Shown piece after piece: positions 8,548-18,139 of a stretch of DNA of 64,000 nt. The notes under the pieces were generated by a model. The model was not told the origin of the DNA, did no database searches, and was given only the letters and a program-made list of their open reading frames with translations. Numbering within the stretch: position 1 is the stretch's first letter; each line of letters starts with the position of its first letter. The position numbers were made by a program, and so were the translations under genes. Source of the stretch: Comamonadaceae bacterium OS-4 (lineage in GTDB: Bacteria > Pseudomonadota > Gammaproteobacteria > Burkholderiales > Burkholderiaceae_C); contig AP026970.1 in assembly GCA_027924025.1 (NCBI GenBank), positions 2,936,501 through 3,000,500 of the forward strand, given 5' to 3'.

Positions 8548-9669
8548 ATGAAACCGTTTCTTCGCCAACAGCTTGCTAAGTACAAAGACCGCCAAGGGGA
8601 GCTGGAGTTTTTGCTTTCGCGCGAGGACATCATGAAAGACATGGAGCAGTTCCTCAAGCTGTCGCGCGAGCACACCGATGTGGCGGCGGTAGCTGGGCGT
8701 TGGGAGCGTTTCCAGCAGCGTGAGGCCGATCTGGCCACGGGGCAGGAGATGCTGGGTGATGCGGCGGGCGATGAAGACATGCTCGCCATGGCGCAAGAAG
8801 AGATTGACGGCGCCACTGCCGAGATGGCCCAGTTAGAGGCCGAGCTGCAGCGCATGTTGCTGCCGAAGGACCCGGACGATGCGCGCCCCGCGTTTGTGGA
8901 AATCCGCGCGGGCACGGGGGGTGACGAATCCGCCCTGTTTGCCGCTGACTTGGCCCGCATGTACACCCGCTACTGCGATGCCAAGGGCTTGCGCACCGAG
9001 ATCATGAGCGCGTCTGAGAGCGAGCTGGGCGGCTACAAGGAAGTGGTGCTGCGCATTGAAGGCAGTACCACCACCAGCGCAGGCTCCTGCGGTGCCTACG
9101 GCATGTTGAAGTTCGAGTCAGGCGGCCACCGGGTGCAGCGGGTGCCAGCCACTGAAACCCAAGGCCGCATTCACACCAGCGCCTGCACAATTGCCGTGCT
9201 GGCCGAGCAGGACGAGGCGGAGGCCATCAAGATCAACCCCTCGGATCTGCGCATCGACACCTACCGCGCCAGCGGCGCCGGTGGCCAGCACATCAACAAG
9301 ACCGACTCGGCGGTGCGTATCACGCACATCCCCACCGGCATCGTGGCCGAATGCCAAGATGGCCGCAGCCAGCACAGCAACAAGGCCCAGGCCCTAAAAG
9401 TGCTGACCGCCCGCATCCACGAAAAAGACCGCTCTGAGCGCGCCGCCAAAGATGCGGCCGAACGCAAGAGCCTGGTGGGCAGCGGCGACCGCAGCGACCG
9501 CATCCGCACTTACAACTACCCGCAAGGCCGGCTGACCGACCACCGCATCAACCTCACGCTGTACAAGCTGGACCGCGCAATGGAAGGTGATTTGGACGAT
9601 GTGATCGAGGCACTGCAAGCCTATGAAGCTGCGCAGCAACTGGCGGCGTTGGAAAACAGCTTGAAGTGA
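8548..9669 (+). CDS. prfA: Peptide chain release factor 1
   Basis: Terminates translation at UAA and UAG. The 373-aa product has the GGQ loop ([20 protein letters not shown]) that triggers peptidyl-tRNA hydrolysis and the class-1 PAT tripeptide region ([16 protein letters not shown]) characteristic of RF1 rather than RF2. Its GGQ glutamine is normally methylated by PrmC, encoded 4 kb downstream rather than adjacent. No clear Shine-Dalgarno precedes the ATG. Confidence 0.97.
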   Translation: MKPFLRQQLAKYKDRQGELEFLLSREDIMKDMEQFLKLSREHTDVAAVAGRWERFQQREADLATGQEMLGDAAGDEDMLAMAQEEIDGATAEMAQLEAELQRMLLPKDPDDARPAFVEIRAGTGGDESALFAADLARMYTRYCDAKGLRTEIMSASESELGGYKEVVLRIEGSTTTSAGSCGAYGMLKFESGGHRVQRVPATETQGRIHTSACTIAVLAEQDEAEAIKINPSDLRIDTYRASGAGGQHINKTDSAVRITHIPTGIVAECQDGRSQHSNKAQALKVLTARIHEKDRSERAAKDAAERKSLVGSGDRSDRIRTYNYPQGRLTDHRINLTLYKLDRAMEGDLDDVIEALQAYEAAQQLAALENSLK

Positions 9670-9684
9670 GTTTGCTTACGGGTT

Positions 9685-9821
9685 GGAGTTGGGGCGGCTG
9701 GGCGCTTTGCTCCGTGTCCCCCGCCCGCTTTGCGGGCTCCTCCTTGACCTGCGCAAAACGCCCAGCCGCCCCAACTCCCGGTGCCTGATGCATACGCCTC
9801 CGAGAGACACGGAGCAAAGCG
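9685..9821. repeat. Interlocking inverted repeats after prfA
   Basis: Two perfect inverted repeats interlock. Arm A (9685-9704) pairs with 9759-9778 (20 bp, GGAGTTGGGGCGGCTGGGCG). Arm B (9703-9718) pairs with 9806-9821 (16 bp, CGCTTTGCTCCGTGTC). Arm B starts inside arm A and its partner lies outside the A stem, so the two stems form either a pseudoknot or alternative folds. A small CCCG/CGGG hairpin (9724-9736) lies in the loop. It sits between the convergent prfA and chemoreceptor genes; there is no T-run. Confidence 0.75.
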
Positions 9822-9875
9822 CTCTGCAGCCCAAACGCTCGGCCACGCCCCAAAGCACCCAGACTCTCGCAAAAG

Positions 9876-10590
9876 TCAGAGCTTAAACACCCCCACCACC
9901 TGCACTAAGTCGTTGGCCTGACTCTTCAAGCTACTGGCCGCAGCAGCCATCTCTTCCACCAAGGCGGCGTTCTGCTGCGTCGCTTGGTCCATCGAAGTCA
10001 CCGCCTCACCCACTTGAGCCACACCGGCACTTTGCTCGTTGCTGGCAGCGCTGATCTCGCCCATGATGTCGGTCACCCGGCGAATGCTGCTGACCACTTC
10101 GGTCATGGTTTCGCCCGCCTTGTCGACCAAAGCCGTGCCCTGCTCCACGCGCTCGACGCTGGCGTTGATCAGGCTTTTGATTTCTTTGGCGGCTTCGGCA
10201 CTGCGGCCGGCAAGTGAGCGGACTTCGCTCGCCACCACCGCAAATCCACGCCCTTGCTCCCCGGCGCGGGCGGCTTCCACCGCTGCATTCAAGGCAAGAA
10301 TGTTGGTCTGGAAGGCGATGCCGTCGATGACACTGATGATGTCGCTGATCTTGCGGCTGGCCTCGTTAATGCCCTTCATGGTGTCCACCACCTGGCTCAC
10401 CACTTCGCCACCCTGCACCGCGACCGTAGAAGCGCTCATGGCCAGCTGGTTGGCCTGGCGTGCGTTGTCGGCGTTTTGTTTGACGGTGCTGTTGAGTTCT
10501 TCCATGCTGGCGGCCGTTTGCTCCAGCGCGCTGGCCTGGTGCTCGGTGCGGGCGCTCAGGTCGTTGTTGCCTTGGGCAATTTCGGCACTC
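9876..10590 (-). repeat. Direct repeat, copy A: shared chemoreceptor signalling module
   Basis: About 715 bp encoding the signalling domain, nearly identical at nucleotide level to 11503-12217 (constant offset of 1627 bp). The stretch around 10381-10500 matches without visible differences. Similarity ends abruptly upstream of AEIAQGNN. Confidence 0.85.
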
Positions 10591-11414
10591 GCGGTAGACA
10601 CACTTTCTGAGCCCTGGCGCACGTTCGACACCACCGTCACGAGGCTTGTCTGCATATCACGCAAGTTGGACATCAAATAGCCCACCTCATCAGCACGATC
10701 TATCTGAACCTGCCCTGTCAAATCCCCGGAAGATATCTTCTTGGCAAGTGCGCTGGCTTGGGTCAGAGGTTGCGTAATCGAGCCCGAGAGCACCACCGCA
10801 CAAGCCACGCTCAACAACAAACTCACGGTCGCCAGCCCGATCATCAAGAGCCTGCTGCTTTGGTAGTTGTTCTGGATGTCGCCAGCCAAGGCATCTACTG
10901 CCTGCCGCTGCTGCTGCAAAAGGGCATCCATTTTCGAGAGGTAAATCTTGGAGGCAGGAATGAACTTCTGCTCCAAGACTTTCAGCGCTTCCTCGCCCTT
11001 GCCTTCTTTTTTCAGGGCCACGATTTCGTCGCGCGCTGCGATGTAAATTTTGCGTTGGTCCCCGATTTCCTTGAACAAGGTTTTCTCGATATCGGTCTTC
11101 ATCAGATCTTCGAGCGCCTTTTGCAACTCACCTGAGCTCTTGCTGGAGGCGGCTTGGTCTTCTGCAAAAAACTCCGCCAACGCGGGGTCCGCACTGCGCG
11201 CGATGGCGCCGGTTCTGCGCACACCCGTGTGGACATTTCGGTACCAGTCACTGACCAGCCGCTCGGTTTTGACGGGGTCATTCACCAAGGTTTCAGTCGC
11301 ACTGGCAACAGAACTCAGCCGCGCAATGCTCACAAAAATGGTGAACAAGGACAGGGCCAAGATCAAGGCAAAGCCCAAGCCAAGGCGCTTGGCAATCGAT
11401 AGATTTTTAAGCAT
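9876..11414 (-). CDS. Methyl-accepting chemotaxis protein (four-helix-bundle sensor)
   Basis: A 512-aa transmembrane chemoreceptor. TM1 is at about residues 10-32 ([18 protein letters not shown]), followed by a periplasmic four-helix-bundle domain to about 190, TM2 ([20 protein letters not shown]), HAMP, and the methylation/signalling coiled coil with the hairpin tip [20 protein letters not shown]. The C-terminus (VVGVFKL) lacks a NWETF-type CheR-docking pentapeptide. The last ~240 residues are nearly identical to the adjacent receptor. Ligand unknown. Confidence 0.93.
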   Translation of the reverse strand: MLKNLSIAKRLGLGFALILALSLFTIFVSIARLSSVASATETLVNDPVKTERLVSDWYRNVHTGVRRTGAIARSADPALAEFFAEDQAASSKSSGELQKALEDLMKTDIEKTLFKEIGDQRKIYIAARDEIVALKKEGKGEEALKVLEQKFIPASKIYLSKMDALLQQQRQAVDALAGDIQNNYQSSRLLMIGLATVSLLLSVACAVVLSGSITQPLTQASALAKKISSGDLTGQVQIDRADEVGYLMSNLRDMQTSLVTVVSNVRQGSESVSTASAEIAQGNNDLSARTEHQASALEQTAASMEELNSTVKQNADNARQANQLAMSASTVAVQGGEVVSQVVDTMKGINEASRKISDIISVIDGIAFQTNILALNAAVEAARAGEQGRGFAVVASEVRSLAGRSAEAAKEIKSLINASVERVEQGTALVDKAGETMTEVVSSIRRVTDIMGEISAASNEQSAGVAQVGEAVTSMDQATQQNAALVEEMAAAASSLKSQANDLVQVVGVFKL

Positions 11415-11502
11415 AGGTTTTCTCCCGTTTTGGGGAATAGAGTGAAATTTCTTTGGTCGGTTTCGTCAAGCTGGTAAGCACCTAGCGACCCGATCGCGCA
11501 GC

Positions 11503-12217
11503 TCAGAGCTTGAACACGCCGACTACTTGCACCAGCTCGTTGGCCTGACTCTTCAAGCTGCTGGCCGCCGCAGCCATCTCTTCCACCAAGGCGGCGTTCT
11601 GCTGCGTCGCTTGGTCCATCGAAGTCACCGCCTCACCCACTTGAGCCACACCGGCGCTTTGCTCATTGCTGGCCGCACTGATCTCGCCCATGATGTCCGT
11701 CACCCGGCGAATGCTGCTGACCACTTCGGTCATGGTTTCACCCGCCTTGTCGACCAGTGCGGTGCCCTGCTCCACCCGCTCCACGCTGGCGTTGATCAGG
11801 CTTTTGATTTCTTTGGCGGCTTCGGCACTGCGGCCGGCAAGTGAGCGGACTTCGCTCGCCACCACCGCGAAACCGCGACCTTGCTCCCCGGCGCGGGCGG
11901 CTTCCACCGCCGCATTCAAGGCCAGGATGTTGGTCTGGAAGGCGATACCATCGATCACGCTAATGATGTCACTGATCTTGCGGCTGGCATCAACGATGCC
12001 TTTCATGGTGTCCACCACCTGGCTCACCACTTCGCCACCCTGCACCGCGACCGTAGAAGCGCTCATGGCCAGCTGGTTGGCCTGGCGTGCGTTGTCGGCG
12101 TTTTGTTTGACGGTGCTGTTGAGTTCTTCCATGCTGGCGGCGGTTTCTTCCAGCGCGCTGGCCTGGTGCTCGGTGCGGGCGCTCAGGTCGTTATTGCCTT
12201 GGGCTATTTCGGCGCTG
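11503..12217 (-). repeat. Direct repeat, copy B: shared chemoreceptor signalling module
   Basis: Partner of 9876-10590. The sensor halves of the two receptors are unrelated, while the cytoplasmic halves are nearly identical even at synonymous positions, which suggests recent duplication or gene conversion. Confidence 0.85.
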
Positions 12218-13467
12218 GCATTGGCCACGCTGTCAGCACTGCCGCGCACTTGCGCCAAGACGCCGTGAATTTTGGCCACAAACTGGTTGAAGCCGTTGCC
12301 GATGGCGGCCAGCTCGTCGTTGCCATGAACCGCGATTTTGGTGCGCAAATCCGCGTCGCCGCTGGATACCTCGGCCATGGCCCGGCTCAGGGCCCGCAGG
12401 GGCTGCATCAAGCGCGACACCACGGTCACCAAAATAACCGCTGTGGCGAGTGCGCACAGCAGTGCTACGCCTAGTGTGTAAAAAGTCAGCTGCCGGGAAG
12501 ACGCCGTCGCCACACTGTCCGGAAAGCTCATGCGCACAGCCCATGGCGCCGTGTCGGGGTAGATCGCGACCGGCTGCAACAGGTGGTTGACGTTGCTGCT
12601 ATCGGTGTACTCATACGGCTGGCCCTTTTGCACGGCCTCCAGCCCCGCAGCCGGGATGTCTTCGGCCTTTTTGTTCACCAGGGCGGCGTCCGGGTTGGTG
12701 GCGTACAGGCCCCCATTGGAGATCAGTGCAATGCTGCCCCCACCCAGCACTTTCACCTCCGCCAAGATGGTGCTGAGCTGGGTCAGGGCGAAATCGGCAC
12801 TGGCGGTGCCGAGGAACTTGCCGTCCACCACAATCGGCGACACCAGCGAGGCCATCAATACGTCTTTGCCCTCAATCGGGTACAGGTATGGCTCTGTGAA
12901 GAACACCTTGCCCGTTTTCTTGGGGATGTCGTACCAGTCGTTCGCTCCCGGCGCGGGGTCAAACACGATGGGGTCCACATGGAAGGCGCCGCCCGGCTTT
13001 CGGGTCCAGTAGGGCATGTGGCGGCCGGTTGCGTCGTACTCGGGCGCTTTGCCGGCGAATTCAGCGTCTTTGCCATCGAGGGCATTGGGCTCCCAGGTGA
13101 CTGCCGCGCCCACAAAATCCGGCGAACTGACCAGCGTGGACTTCACCATCGCATCGATTTGCGGGCGCAGGAGCGGAAGATTGCCCGCCTTGGTCGTCGC
13201 CATGGCTCCTGCCAGCCCCATCACCGAGTACAAATTGGCCTTGATCCGCGACTGGACAGAGCCTGCAGCCTCCCGCGCCGACGTTCGGGCCAGCTCCATC
13301 GTGGCACTCTCGGCAGTGGCGCTGCTGCGAAAACCAATCACCGTGGCGGTGATGGCCAGGCTGGCCACCACCAAGGCGGTGGCGGCGGCGCATATTTTGG
13401 TATTGAGGGAAAAGCTTTGGCGACCCGACCGGGGACCAGACGTGCCGGAAGACAATAACAGGCTCAT
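11503..13467 (-). CDS. Methyl-accepting chemotaxis protein (dCache-type sensor)
   Basis: A 654-aa chemoreceptor. TM1 is at about residues 27-48 ([20 protein letters not shown]), followed by a large periplasmic region to about residue 330 with dCache_1-type features ([46 protein letters not shown]), then TM2 ([20 protein letters not shown]), HAMP and signalling domain. dCache receptors often bind amino acids, amines or carboxylates; the ligand here is not determined. The C-terminal module is a near copy of the neighbour's. Confidence 0.93.
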   Translation of the reverse strand: MSLLLSSGTSGPRSGRQSFSLNTKICAAATALVVASLAITATVIGFRSSATAESATMELARTSAREAAGSVQSRIKANLYSVMGLAGAMATTKAGNLPLLRPQIDAMVKSTLVSSPDFVGAAVTWEPNALDGKDAEFAGKAPEYDATGRHMPYWTRKPGGAFHVDPIVFDPAPGANDWYDIPKKTGKVFFTEPYLYPIEGKDVLMASLVSPIVVDGKFLGTASADFALTQLSTILAEVKVLGGGSIALISNGGLYATNPDAALVNKKAEDIPAAGLEAVQKGQPYEYTDSSNVNHLLQPVAIYPDTAPWAVRMSFPDSVATASSRQLTFYTLGVALLCALATAVILVTVVSRLMQPLRALSRAMAEVSSGDADLRTKIAVHGNDELAAIGNGFNQFVAKIHGVLAQVRGSADSVANASAEIAQGNNDLSARTEHQASALEETAASMEELNSTVKQNADNARQANQLAMSASTVAVQGGEVVSQVVDTMKGIVDASRKISDIISVIDGIAFQTNILALNAAVEAARAGEQGRGFAVVASEVRSLAGRSAEAAKEIKSLINASVERVEQGTALVDKAGETMTEVVSSIRRVTDIMGEISAASNEQSAGVAQVGEAVTSMDQATQQNAALVEEMAAAASSLKSQANELVQVVGVFKL

Positions 13468-13634
13468 ACACTTGGATTCCTGAAGAAATGCGCCTCACCA
13501 ACGCGTGCTCCGGCCAACTTGGGCCTGTATGTTGTTGTGAACTCAATGTACTTTGTTTGCTACCCATACGCAAAGCAAAATAAGCTGGTGTTTGGGACAT
13601 TTAGGCGCTTAGCCCTTGCGTAACTTGCACTACC

Positions 13635-13656
13635 CGCTATCAAATTTAGAGCAAAT
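13635..13656 (+). repeat. Dispersed repeat, half copy immediately before prmC
   Basis: GCTATCAAATTTAGAGCAAAT matches the right half of the family (AGCTATCAAA...GTAGCAAAT) and abuts the prmC ATG, so it replaces the expected Shine-Dalgarno region. The same gene is followed by a full copy at 14496. Confidence 0.5.
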
Positions 13657-14490
13657 ATGCCCTCCATATCGCAAACCATCGCTACTCTGCAAACGCGGGG
13701 CCTGGATCTGACAGACAGCCGCCTGCTCCTGTTGCACGCACTGGGTCAGCCGCGGGCAGGGAGGGCCTGGTTGCTCGCCCACGACACGGACCTGGTCAGC
13801 GAAGCGGTCAACACCTCGCTACAGGGCTATGTTGCGCGCCGCTTGGCCGGCGAGCCGGTGGCTTACATCGTGGGGCACAAGGAGTTTTACGGGCTGAACC
13901 TGCAGGTCAACTCCGATGTACTGGTGCCCCGCCCTGACACCGAAACGCTGGTCGACTGGGCGCTCGATGTGTTGGAGCCCACGCCCGACGCCCGGGTGGT
14001 GGACCTGGGCACCGGTAGCGGCGCGATTGCGCTGGCGCTCAAGGCCACGCGGCCTGCACTGAAAGTGGAGGCGGTGGACTACAGCCACGCCGCACTGGCC
14101 ATCGCACAAGCCAATGCGCAGCGGCTGGGGTTGGCGGTGACCTTCAGCCAAGGCTCCTGGCTCAGTGGCACGGAGGGCGTGTTTCAGGCCATCGTCTCCA
14201 ACCCGCCCTATATCCGCGAGGACGACGAACACCTACCCGCCCTGCGCTTTGAGCCGCGCCAGGCGCTCACCGCGGGCAATGACGGGCTGGACGACATCCG
14301 CACCATCATTGACCAAGCCAAAACCCACCTGCAGCCCGGCGGCTGGCTGCTGCTGGAGCACGGCTATGACCAAGCCGCTGACGTGCGGGCGCTCTTGGAG
14401 GCTGCAGACTTCGCCAACGTGCAAAGCCGCCAGGACTTGGCCGGGATCGAGCGCTGCAGCGGCGGCCAGTGGACTGCCCCAAATTTATAA
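13657..14490 (+). CDS. prmC: Peptide chain release factor N5-glutamine methyltransferase
   Basis: SAM-dependent methylation of the GGQ glutamine of RF1/RF2. The 277-aa product has an N-terminal helical domain, the VVDLGTGSGAIALALK SAM-binding motif and the catalytic NPPY motif in VSNPPYIRED. It is usually encoded next to prfA; here two chemoreceptor genes on the opposite strand intervene. A half repeat abuts its start and a full repeat follows its stop. Confidence 0.96.
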   Translation: MPSISQTIATLQTRGLDLTDSRLLLLHALGQPRAGRAWLLAHDTDLVSEAVNTSLQGYVARRLAGEPVAYIVGHKEFYGLNLQVNSDVLVPRPDTETLVDWALDVLEPTPDARVVDLGTGSGAIALALKATRPALKVEAVDYSHAALAIAQANAQRLGLAVTFSQGSWLSGTEGVFQAIVSNPPYIREDDEHLPALRFEPRQALTAGNDGLDDIRTIIDQAKTHLQPGGWLLLEHGYDQAADVRALLEAADFANVQSRQDLAGIERCSGGQWTAPNL

Positions 14491-14495
14491 GAAAT

Positions 14496-14548
14496 TGAGC
14501 TCTAGCGCTCATATTTATTGCGCTAGCAGCTACTGAATTGATAGCAAA
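14496..14548 (+). repeat. Dispersed ~50-bp repeat, copy 2 (prmC-phnA spacer)
   Basis: A full-length intergenic copy containing CTCTAGCGCTC, TATTGCGCTAGCAGCTA and GATAGCAAAT. The TAGCGC and GCGCTA blocks can pair, giving a hairpin with a downstream TAGCA motif. It occupies nearly the whole 70-bp spacer and leaves little room for a separate promoter. Confidence 0.75.
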
Positions 14549-14560
14549 TAGAAAGAATCC

Positions 14561-14899
14561 ATGCCCACAACTCCCGCCTGCCCGCAATGCACCCTGGAAA
14601 ACACCTACCCCGACGGCAGCAACTTTGTCTGCGCCGACTGCGGCTTTGAATGGCCACAGGCTGTTGCAGCGGCGGATGACGAAGACAACGCAGTCGTCCA
14701 AGACTCCAACGGTCAGGTGCTGCAGGACGGCGATGCGGTGGTGCTGATCAAAGACCTGAAAGTCAAAGGCAGCTCCACCGTGCTCAAGCAGGGCACCAAG
14801 GTCAAAAGCATCCGGCTGGTAGGCGGCGACCACGAGGTGGACTGCAAGATGGACGGCGGCAGCTTCATGCTCAAAGCCTGCTTCCTGAAAAAGGCGTAA
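14561..14899 (+). CDS. PhnA/YjdM-family zinc-ribbon protein
   Basis: A 112-aa cytoplasmic protein of the PhnA (YjdM) family. The N-terminal zinc ribbon is visible as CPQC and CADCGFEW, followed by the PhnA domain with GDAVVLIKDLKVKGSS and KVKSIRLVGGDHEVDCK. Despite the gene name, the family is not a proven phosphonoacetate hydrolase; its role remains unclear. Start at 14561 is supported by GAAAG upstream. It sits between prmC and a toxin-antitoxin pair. Confidence 0.88.
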   Translation: MPTTPACPQCTLENTYPDGSNFVCADCGFEWPQAVAAADDEDNAVVQDSNGQVLQDGDAVVLIKDLKVKGSSTVLKQGTKVKSIRLVGGDHEVDCKMDGGSFMLKACFLKKA

Positions 14900-14947
14900 A
14901 CACTTGCCATATACAATGCGCCATATCCCAATTCGAGGAGGCGCATC

Positions 14948-15181
14948 ATGTCCACCAGCACCGTTTTCACCAACAACCGCAGCCAGGCGATTCGACTCCC
15001 GGCTGACATGCGCTTGCCCGCCTCGGTGAAGCGCGTCAGCGTCAGGGCGCGCGGACTGGAGCGCATCATCACGCCGGTAGAAAACACCTGGGACAGCTTT
15101 TTTATCGACTCGGAACCTGTACCCAACGACTTTCTGGCCGAGCGCGCCAGCCAGGAGCAAGCTGAGCGCGAAAGCCTGTGA
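14948..15181 (+). CDS. vapB: VapB-type antitoxin (AbrB/MazE fold)
   Basis: A 77-aa protein with an N-terminal swapped-hairpin AbrB-like DNA-binding motif (FTNNRSQAIRLPADMRLP) and an acidic C-terminal tail expected to bind and block the toxin. A good ribosome site (GAGGAG) lies 8 bp before the ATG. The stop overlaps the toxin start (TGATG), the usual antitoxin-first arrangement, and the pair probably autoregulates its own promoter. Confidence 0.88.
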   Translation: MSTSTVFTNNRSQAIRLPADMRLPASVKRVSVRARGLERIITPVENTWDSFFIDSEPVPNDFLAERASQEQAERESL

Positions 15182-15582
15182 TGCTGAAGTACCTGCTGGA
15201 CACCAACATCGCCATCTACGTCATCAAGCGCAAGCCGATGGCGGCGCTGCAGCATTTCAATGCCTATGCCGGGCACTTGGCCATCTCTTCCATCACTTTC
15301 GCAGAACTATTGCACGGTGCCGAGAAAAGCAGCGCACCTGCAAAAACCTTGGCAGTCGTGGAAGACTTTTGCAGCCGCTTGGAAATTTTGAGCTACGGCC
15401 CCAAAGCTGCCCAGCACTATGGCCAGATCCGCGCAACGCTGGAAAAAGCAGGTACACCCATCGGCGTGAATGACCTGCACATCGCAGCGCACGCGCGCAG
15501 CGAAGGTTTGGTACTTGTCAGTAACAACTTGCGCGAATTTGAACGCGTACCGGCGCTGCAGTTCGAAAACTGGGTCGAGTAA
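15181..15582 (+). CDS. vapC: VapC-type PIN-domain ribonuclease toxin
   Basis: A 133-aa PIN-domain endoribonuclease. Acidic active-site residues are visible in YLLDTNIAIYVI (Asp7), SSITFAELLHGAEKS (Glu near 42) and GVNDLHIAAHA (Asp near 99); the end FERVPALQFENW is typical of VapC. The known target of several homologues is initiator tRNA, but the target here is not shown. ATG at 15181 (overlapping the vapB stop) is preferred over GTG at 15178. Confidence 0.9.
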   Translation: MLKYLLDTNIAIYVIKRKPMAALQHFNAYAGHLAISSITFAELLHGAEKSSAPAKTLAVVEDFCSRLEILSYGPKAAQHYGQIRATLEKAGTPIGVNDLHIAAHARSEGLVLVSNNLREFERVPALQFENWVE

Positions 15583-15638
15583 AGCGATCGAGGCCGGTGA
15601 GGTCCGATCGCTACCTCACCCACGCATCCTCAACAACG

Positions 15639-17378
15639 TTACGCCGCAACAGGCTCCGCCGCACCCACATCCACCAGCCCCAAGCGGTTTACGCCGCTGA
15701 TCAAGGCCTTGACCGAGGCGGTCACGATGTTGGTGTCCATGCCCACACCGAAACGCTCGCCGCCCTTGCCGGTGTCGCCGTTCGTCGCCACCAGCTCCAA
15801 GAAGGCACAGGCTTGTGCATCACCCGCGTCGGTGCTGGCTTTGGTGCTGCGCTCTTCATAGCTGCGCACCTGCACTTTGACGCCAATGGTTTGCAAAGCG
15901 TGCACTGCTGCGTCGATAGGGCCGTTGCCTTCGCCGGTAATCAGCATAGGCTGGCCATCCACTTCCACGCCGATGCGTATGCCCTGCACATGGGCTTTGC
16001 CGGTCTGGCCGGGGTGGTCAAACAGGTGGTGCTCCACATAACGCACTTTGGCGTCTGCTGCGTTCAGGTAGGTGGCGTCAAACAGGTCCCAGATGTTTTG
16101 CGCACTCATTTCGCCACCATGGCTGTCGGTGTAAGCCTGCACTTCGCCGGAAAACTCGACCTGCAGGCGGCGCGGCATGACCACGCCGAACTCGGCTTCC
16201 ATCAAATAGGCCACACCGCCCTTGCCGCTCTGACTGTTCACGCGGATCACCGAGTCGTAGCTGCGGCCCACGTCGGCGGGGTCGATGGGCATGTAGGGCA
16301 CATTCCACATCGCATCCGGGCCGGCCGCCTTTTGGGCGGCAAAGCCTTTCTTGATGGCATCCTGGTGGGAGCCACTGAACGCGGTGAACACCAGGTCACC
16401 CACATACGGGTGGCGTGGGTGGATGGGCAGCTGGTTGCAATGCTCGACGGTGCGGGCAATGGCGTTGATGTCCGAAAAATCGAGGCCGGGGCTGACACCC
16501 TGGGTGTACATGTTGAGGGCAAGGGTCACCAGGTCCACGTTGCCGGTGCGCTCGCCGTTGCCGAACAAGCAGCCTTCGACGCGGTCGGCGCCGGCCATCA
16601 TGCCCAGCTCAGCCGCCGCCACGCCAGTACCGCGGTCGTTGTGCGGGTGCAGGCTCAGGATGATGCTGTCGCGGCGCGCCAAATGGGTGTGCATCCACTC
16701 GATCTGGTCGGCATAGATGTTGGGGGTAGACACTTCCACGGTGGCTGGCAAGTTGAGGATCACCTTGTTGGCGGGCGTGGCGCCCCACTCGGCGGTGACG
16801 GCGTCACACACTTCGCAGGCGAATTCGAGTTCGGTGCTGGTGAATACCTCGGGGCTGTACTGCAACACCCACTCGGTCTCAGGCATGGTGGCGGTAATCT
16901 CTTTGATCAAGCGCACCGAAGACACGGCCAGCTCTTTGACCTCGGGCTTGCTCATGCCGAACACTACGTCGCGGAACACAGGGGCAGTGGCGTTGTATAC
17001 GTGCACGATGGCGCGGCGGGCGCCCTTGAGCGACTCGATGGTGCGGCGGATCAGGTGCTCGCGGGATTGGGTGAGCACCTCGATGGTCACGTCGTTCGGC
17101 ACATGGCCGCCTTCGATCAACTCGCGCACAAAGTCAAAGTCGGTTTGCGAGGCGCTGGGGAAGCCGACCTCGATCTCTTTGAATCCCACTTGCAGCAGCG
17201 TGCGGAACATGCGCATCTTGCGCTCCGCATTCATGGGCTCAAACAGGGATTGGTTGCCGTCCCGCAGGTCCGTGCTCATCCAAATGGGCGGCTGGGTGAT
17301 GCTGCGCGTGGGCCACTGCCGATTCGGCAAGTCAATGGCGGGGAAGGCGCGGTATTTGGTAGCGGGGTTGGACAACAC
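15639..17378 (-). CDS. leuA: 2-isopropylmalate synthase
   Basis: First committed step of leucine synthesis: acetyl-CoA plus 2-oxoisovalerate to 2-isopropylmalate. The ~579-aa product is of the long LeuA type ([16 protein letters not shown] start). The TIM-barrel has [13 protein letters not shown] and the metal-binding [10 protein letters not shown] motif, and the C-terminal LeuA regulatory domain ([14 protein letters not shown]) gives leucine feedback inhibition. I chose a GTG start at 17378 because AGGAG lies 8 nt upstream and it gives the usual N-terminus. It stands alone, with no other leucine genes in view. Confidence 0.95.
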   Translation of the reverse strand: MLSNPATKYRAFPAIDLPNRQWPTRSITQPPIWMSTDLRDGNQSLFEPMNAERKMRMFRTLLQVGFKEIEVGFPSASQTDFDFVRELIEGGHVPNDVTIEVLTQSREHLIRRTIESLKGARRAIVHVYNATAPVFRDVVFGMSKPEVKELAVSSVRLIKEITATMPETEWVLQYSPEVFTSTELEFACEVCDAVTAEWGATPANKVILNLPATVEVSTPNIYADQIEWMHTHLARRDSIILSLHPHNDRGTGVAAAELGMMAGADRVEGCLFGNGERTGNVDLVTLALNMYTQGVSPGLDFSDINAIARTVEHCNQLPIHPRHPYVGDLVFTAFSGSHQDAIKKGFAAQKAAGPDAMWNVPYMPIDPADVGRSYDSVIRVNSQSGKGGVAYLMEAEFGVVMPRRLQVEFSGEVQAYTDSHGGEMSAQNIWDLFDATYLNAADAKVRYVEHHLFDHPGQTGKAHVQGIRIGVEVDGQPMLITGEGNGPIDAAVHALQTIGVKVQVRSYEERSTKASTDAGDAQACAFLELVATNGDTGKGGERFGVGMDTNIVTASVKALISGVNRLGLVDVGAAEPVAA

Positions 17379-17546
17379 GGCAAAAACTCCTGAAGGGCAT
17401 GACACCAATATCTAGACTGGTATCTTAGCCCCGCAGGTCAGGCAGCCGATTGCGCAGTTTGCCTATTTTTGAAATTTATTGGCAGATCGTGCCAACAAAA
17501 CAGCCCCTCAAGAAATTCAAGGAGGCTGGCGATTCAAATCTCGCAA
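17379..17546. other. leuA-slyD spacer with no recognised feature
   Basis: About 170 bp between two minus-strand genes. I see no convincing leader peptide with leucine codons, no T-box and no clear terminator; the leuA promoter is not identifiable by eye. Confidence 0.4.
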
Positions 17547-18023
17547 TCAGTGGTGGTGCCCGTGCGCACCATGCACGTGGCCGTGTGCCACTTCTTCTTC
17601 GCTGGCAGCACGCACTTCCAGCACCTTCAGCGCAAAGCGCAGCGTTTTGCCGGCCAAAGCGTGGTTGCCATCCAAATGCACCACCGGGCCCTTGATCTTG
17701 ACCACGTTGAAGACGATGCTTTGACCGTCTTCCGAGCGACCTTCCAACTGGCCGCCGACCTTGACGCCCGGGGGAAACTGGGTCTTGGGGATGGTTTGCA
17801 ACAGTGCTTCGTTGTACTCACCAAATGCATCGGCGGGTGCGAGCTCGATGGTGGTGGCAAATCCGGCAGCCTGGCCTTCCAACGCCTCTTCGATCTTGGG
17901 GAAAGTGTTTCCGTAGCCGCCGTGCAGGTAGGCGATCGGCTCCTGGCTTTGGTCCAGCAACTTGCCGGCGGTGTCGGAAATCTTGAATTGCAGGGTGACT
18001 GCGGTGTTTTTGGTGATGTTCAT
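17547..18023 (-). CDS. slyD: SlyD-like FKBP-type peptidyl-prolyl isomerase
   Basis: A 158-aa cytoplasmic prolyl isomerase and chaperone. The split FKBP domain is visible (MNITKNTAVTLQFKISDTAG, then YLHGGYGNTFPKIEEALEG) with the inserted-flap chaperone region and LDGNHALAGKTLRFALKVLEV. The C-terminal tail is short but His-rich (HGHVHGAHGHHH), consistent with nickel binding as in E. coli SlyD, though lacking the Cys-rich extension. Confidence 0.93.
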   Translation of the reverse strand: MNITKNTAVTLQFKISDTAGKLLDQSQEPIAYLHGGYGNTFPKIEEALEGQAAGFATTIELAPADAFGEYNEALLQTIPKTQFPPGVKVGGQLEGRSEDGQSIVFNVVKIKGPVVHLDGNHALAGKTLRFALKVLEVRAASEEEVAHGHVHGAHGHHH

Positions 18024-18139
18024 GGGCTTGATTATCCTAAAAAGCGGTCAAGGGGGTGCATCGTTCGCCCGTACCGACGACAGGCAAATGCGATGGTGAA
18101 ATAATCGGGGTATCTAACTATCTACTTGGAAGCACTGAC

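Noticed and set aside
9685-9821. Rho-independent terminator
   Set aside because: Stems are strong, but there is no T-run and the two repeats interlock.
15597-17393. Long open frame (598 codons) on the plus strand
   Set aside because: It is antisense to leuA, whose motifs are unambiguous. The frame is open because of GC-rich codon bias and its translation is His/Gly/Val-rich without domains.
17379-17546. Leucine attenuator or T-box ahead of leuA
   Set aside because: The leader lies on the far side (upstream of 17378) and shows no leucine-codon-rich peptide or T-box motif.
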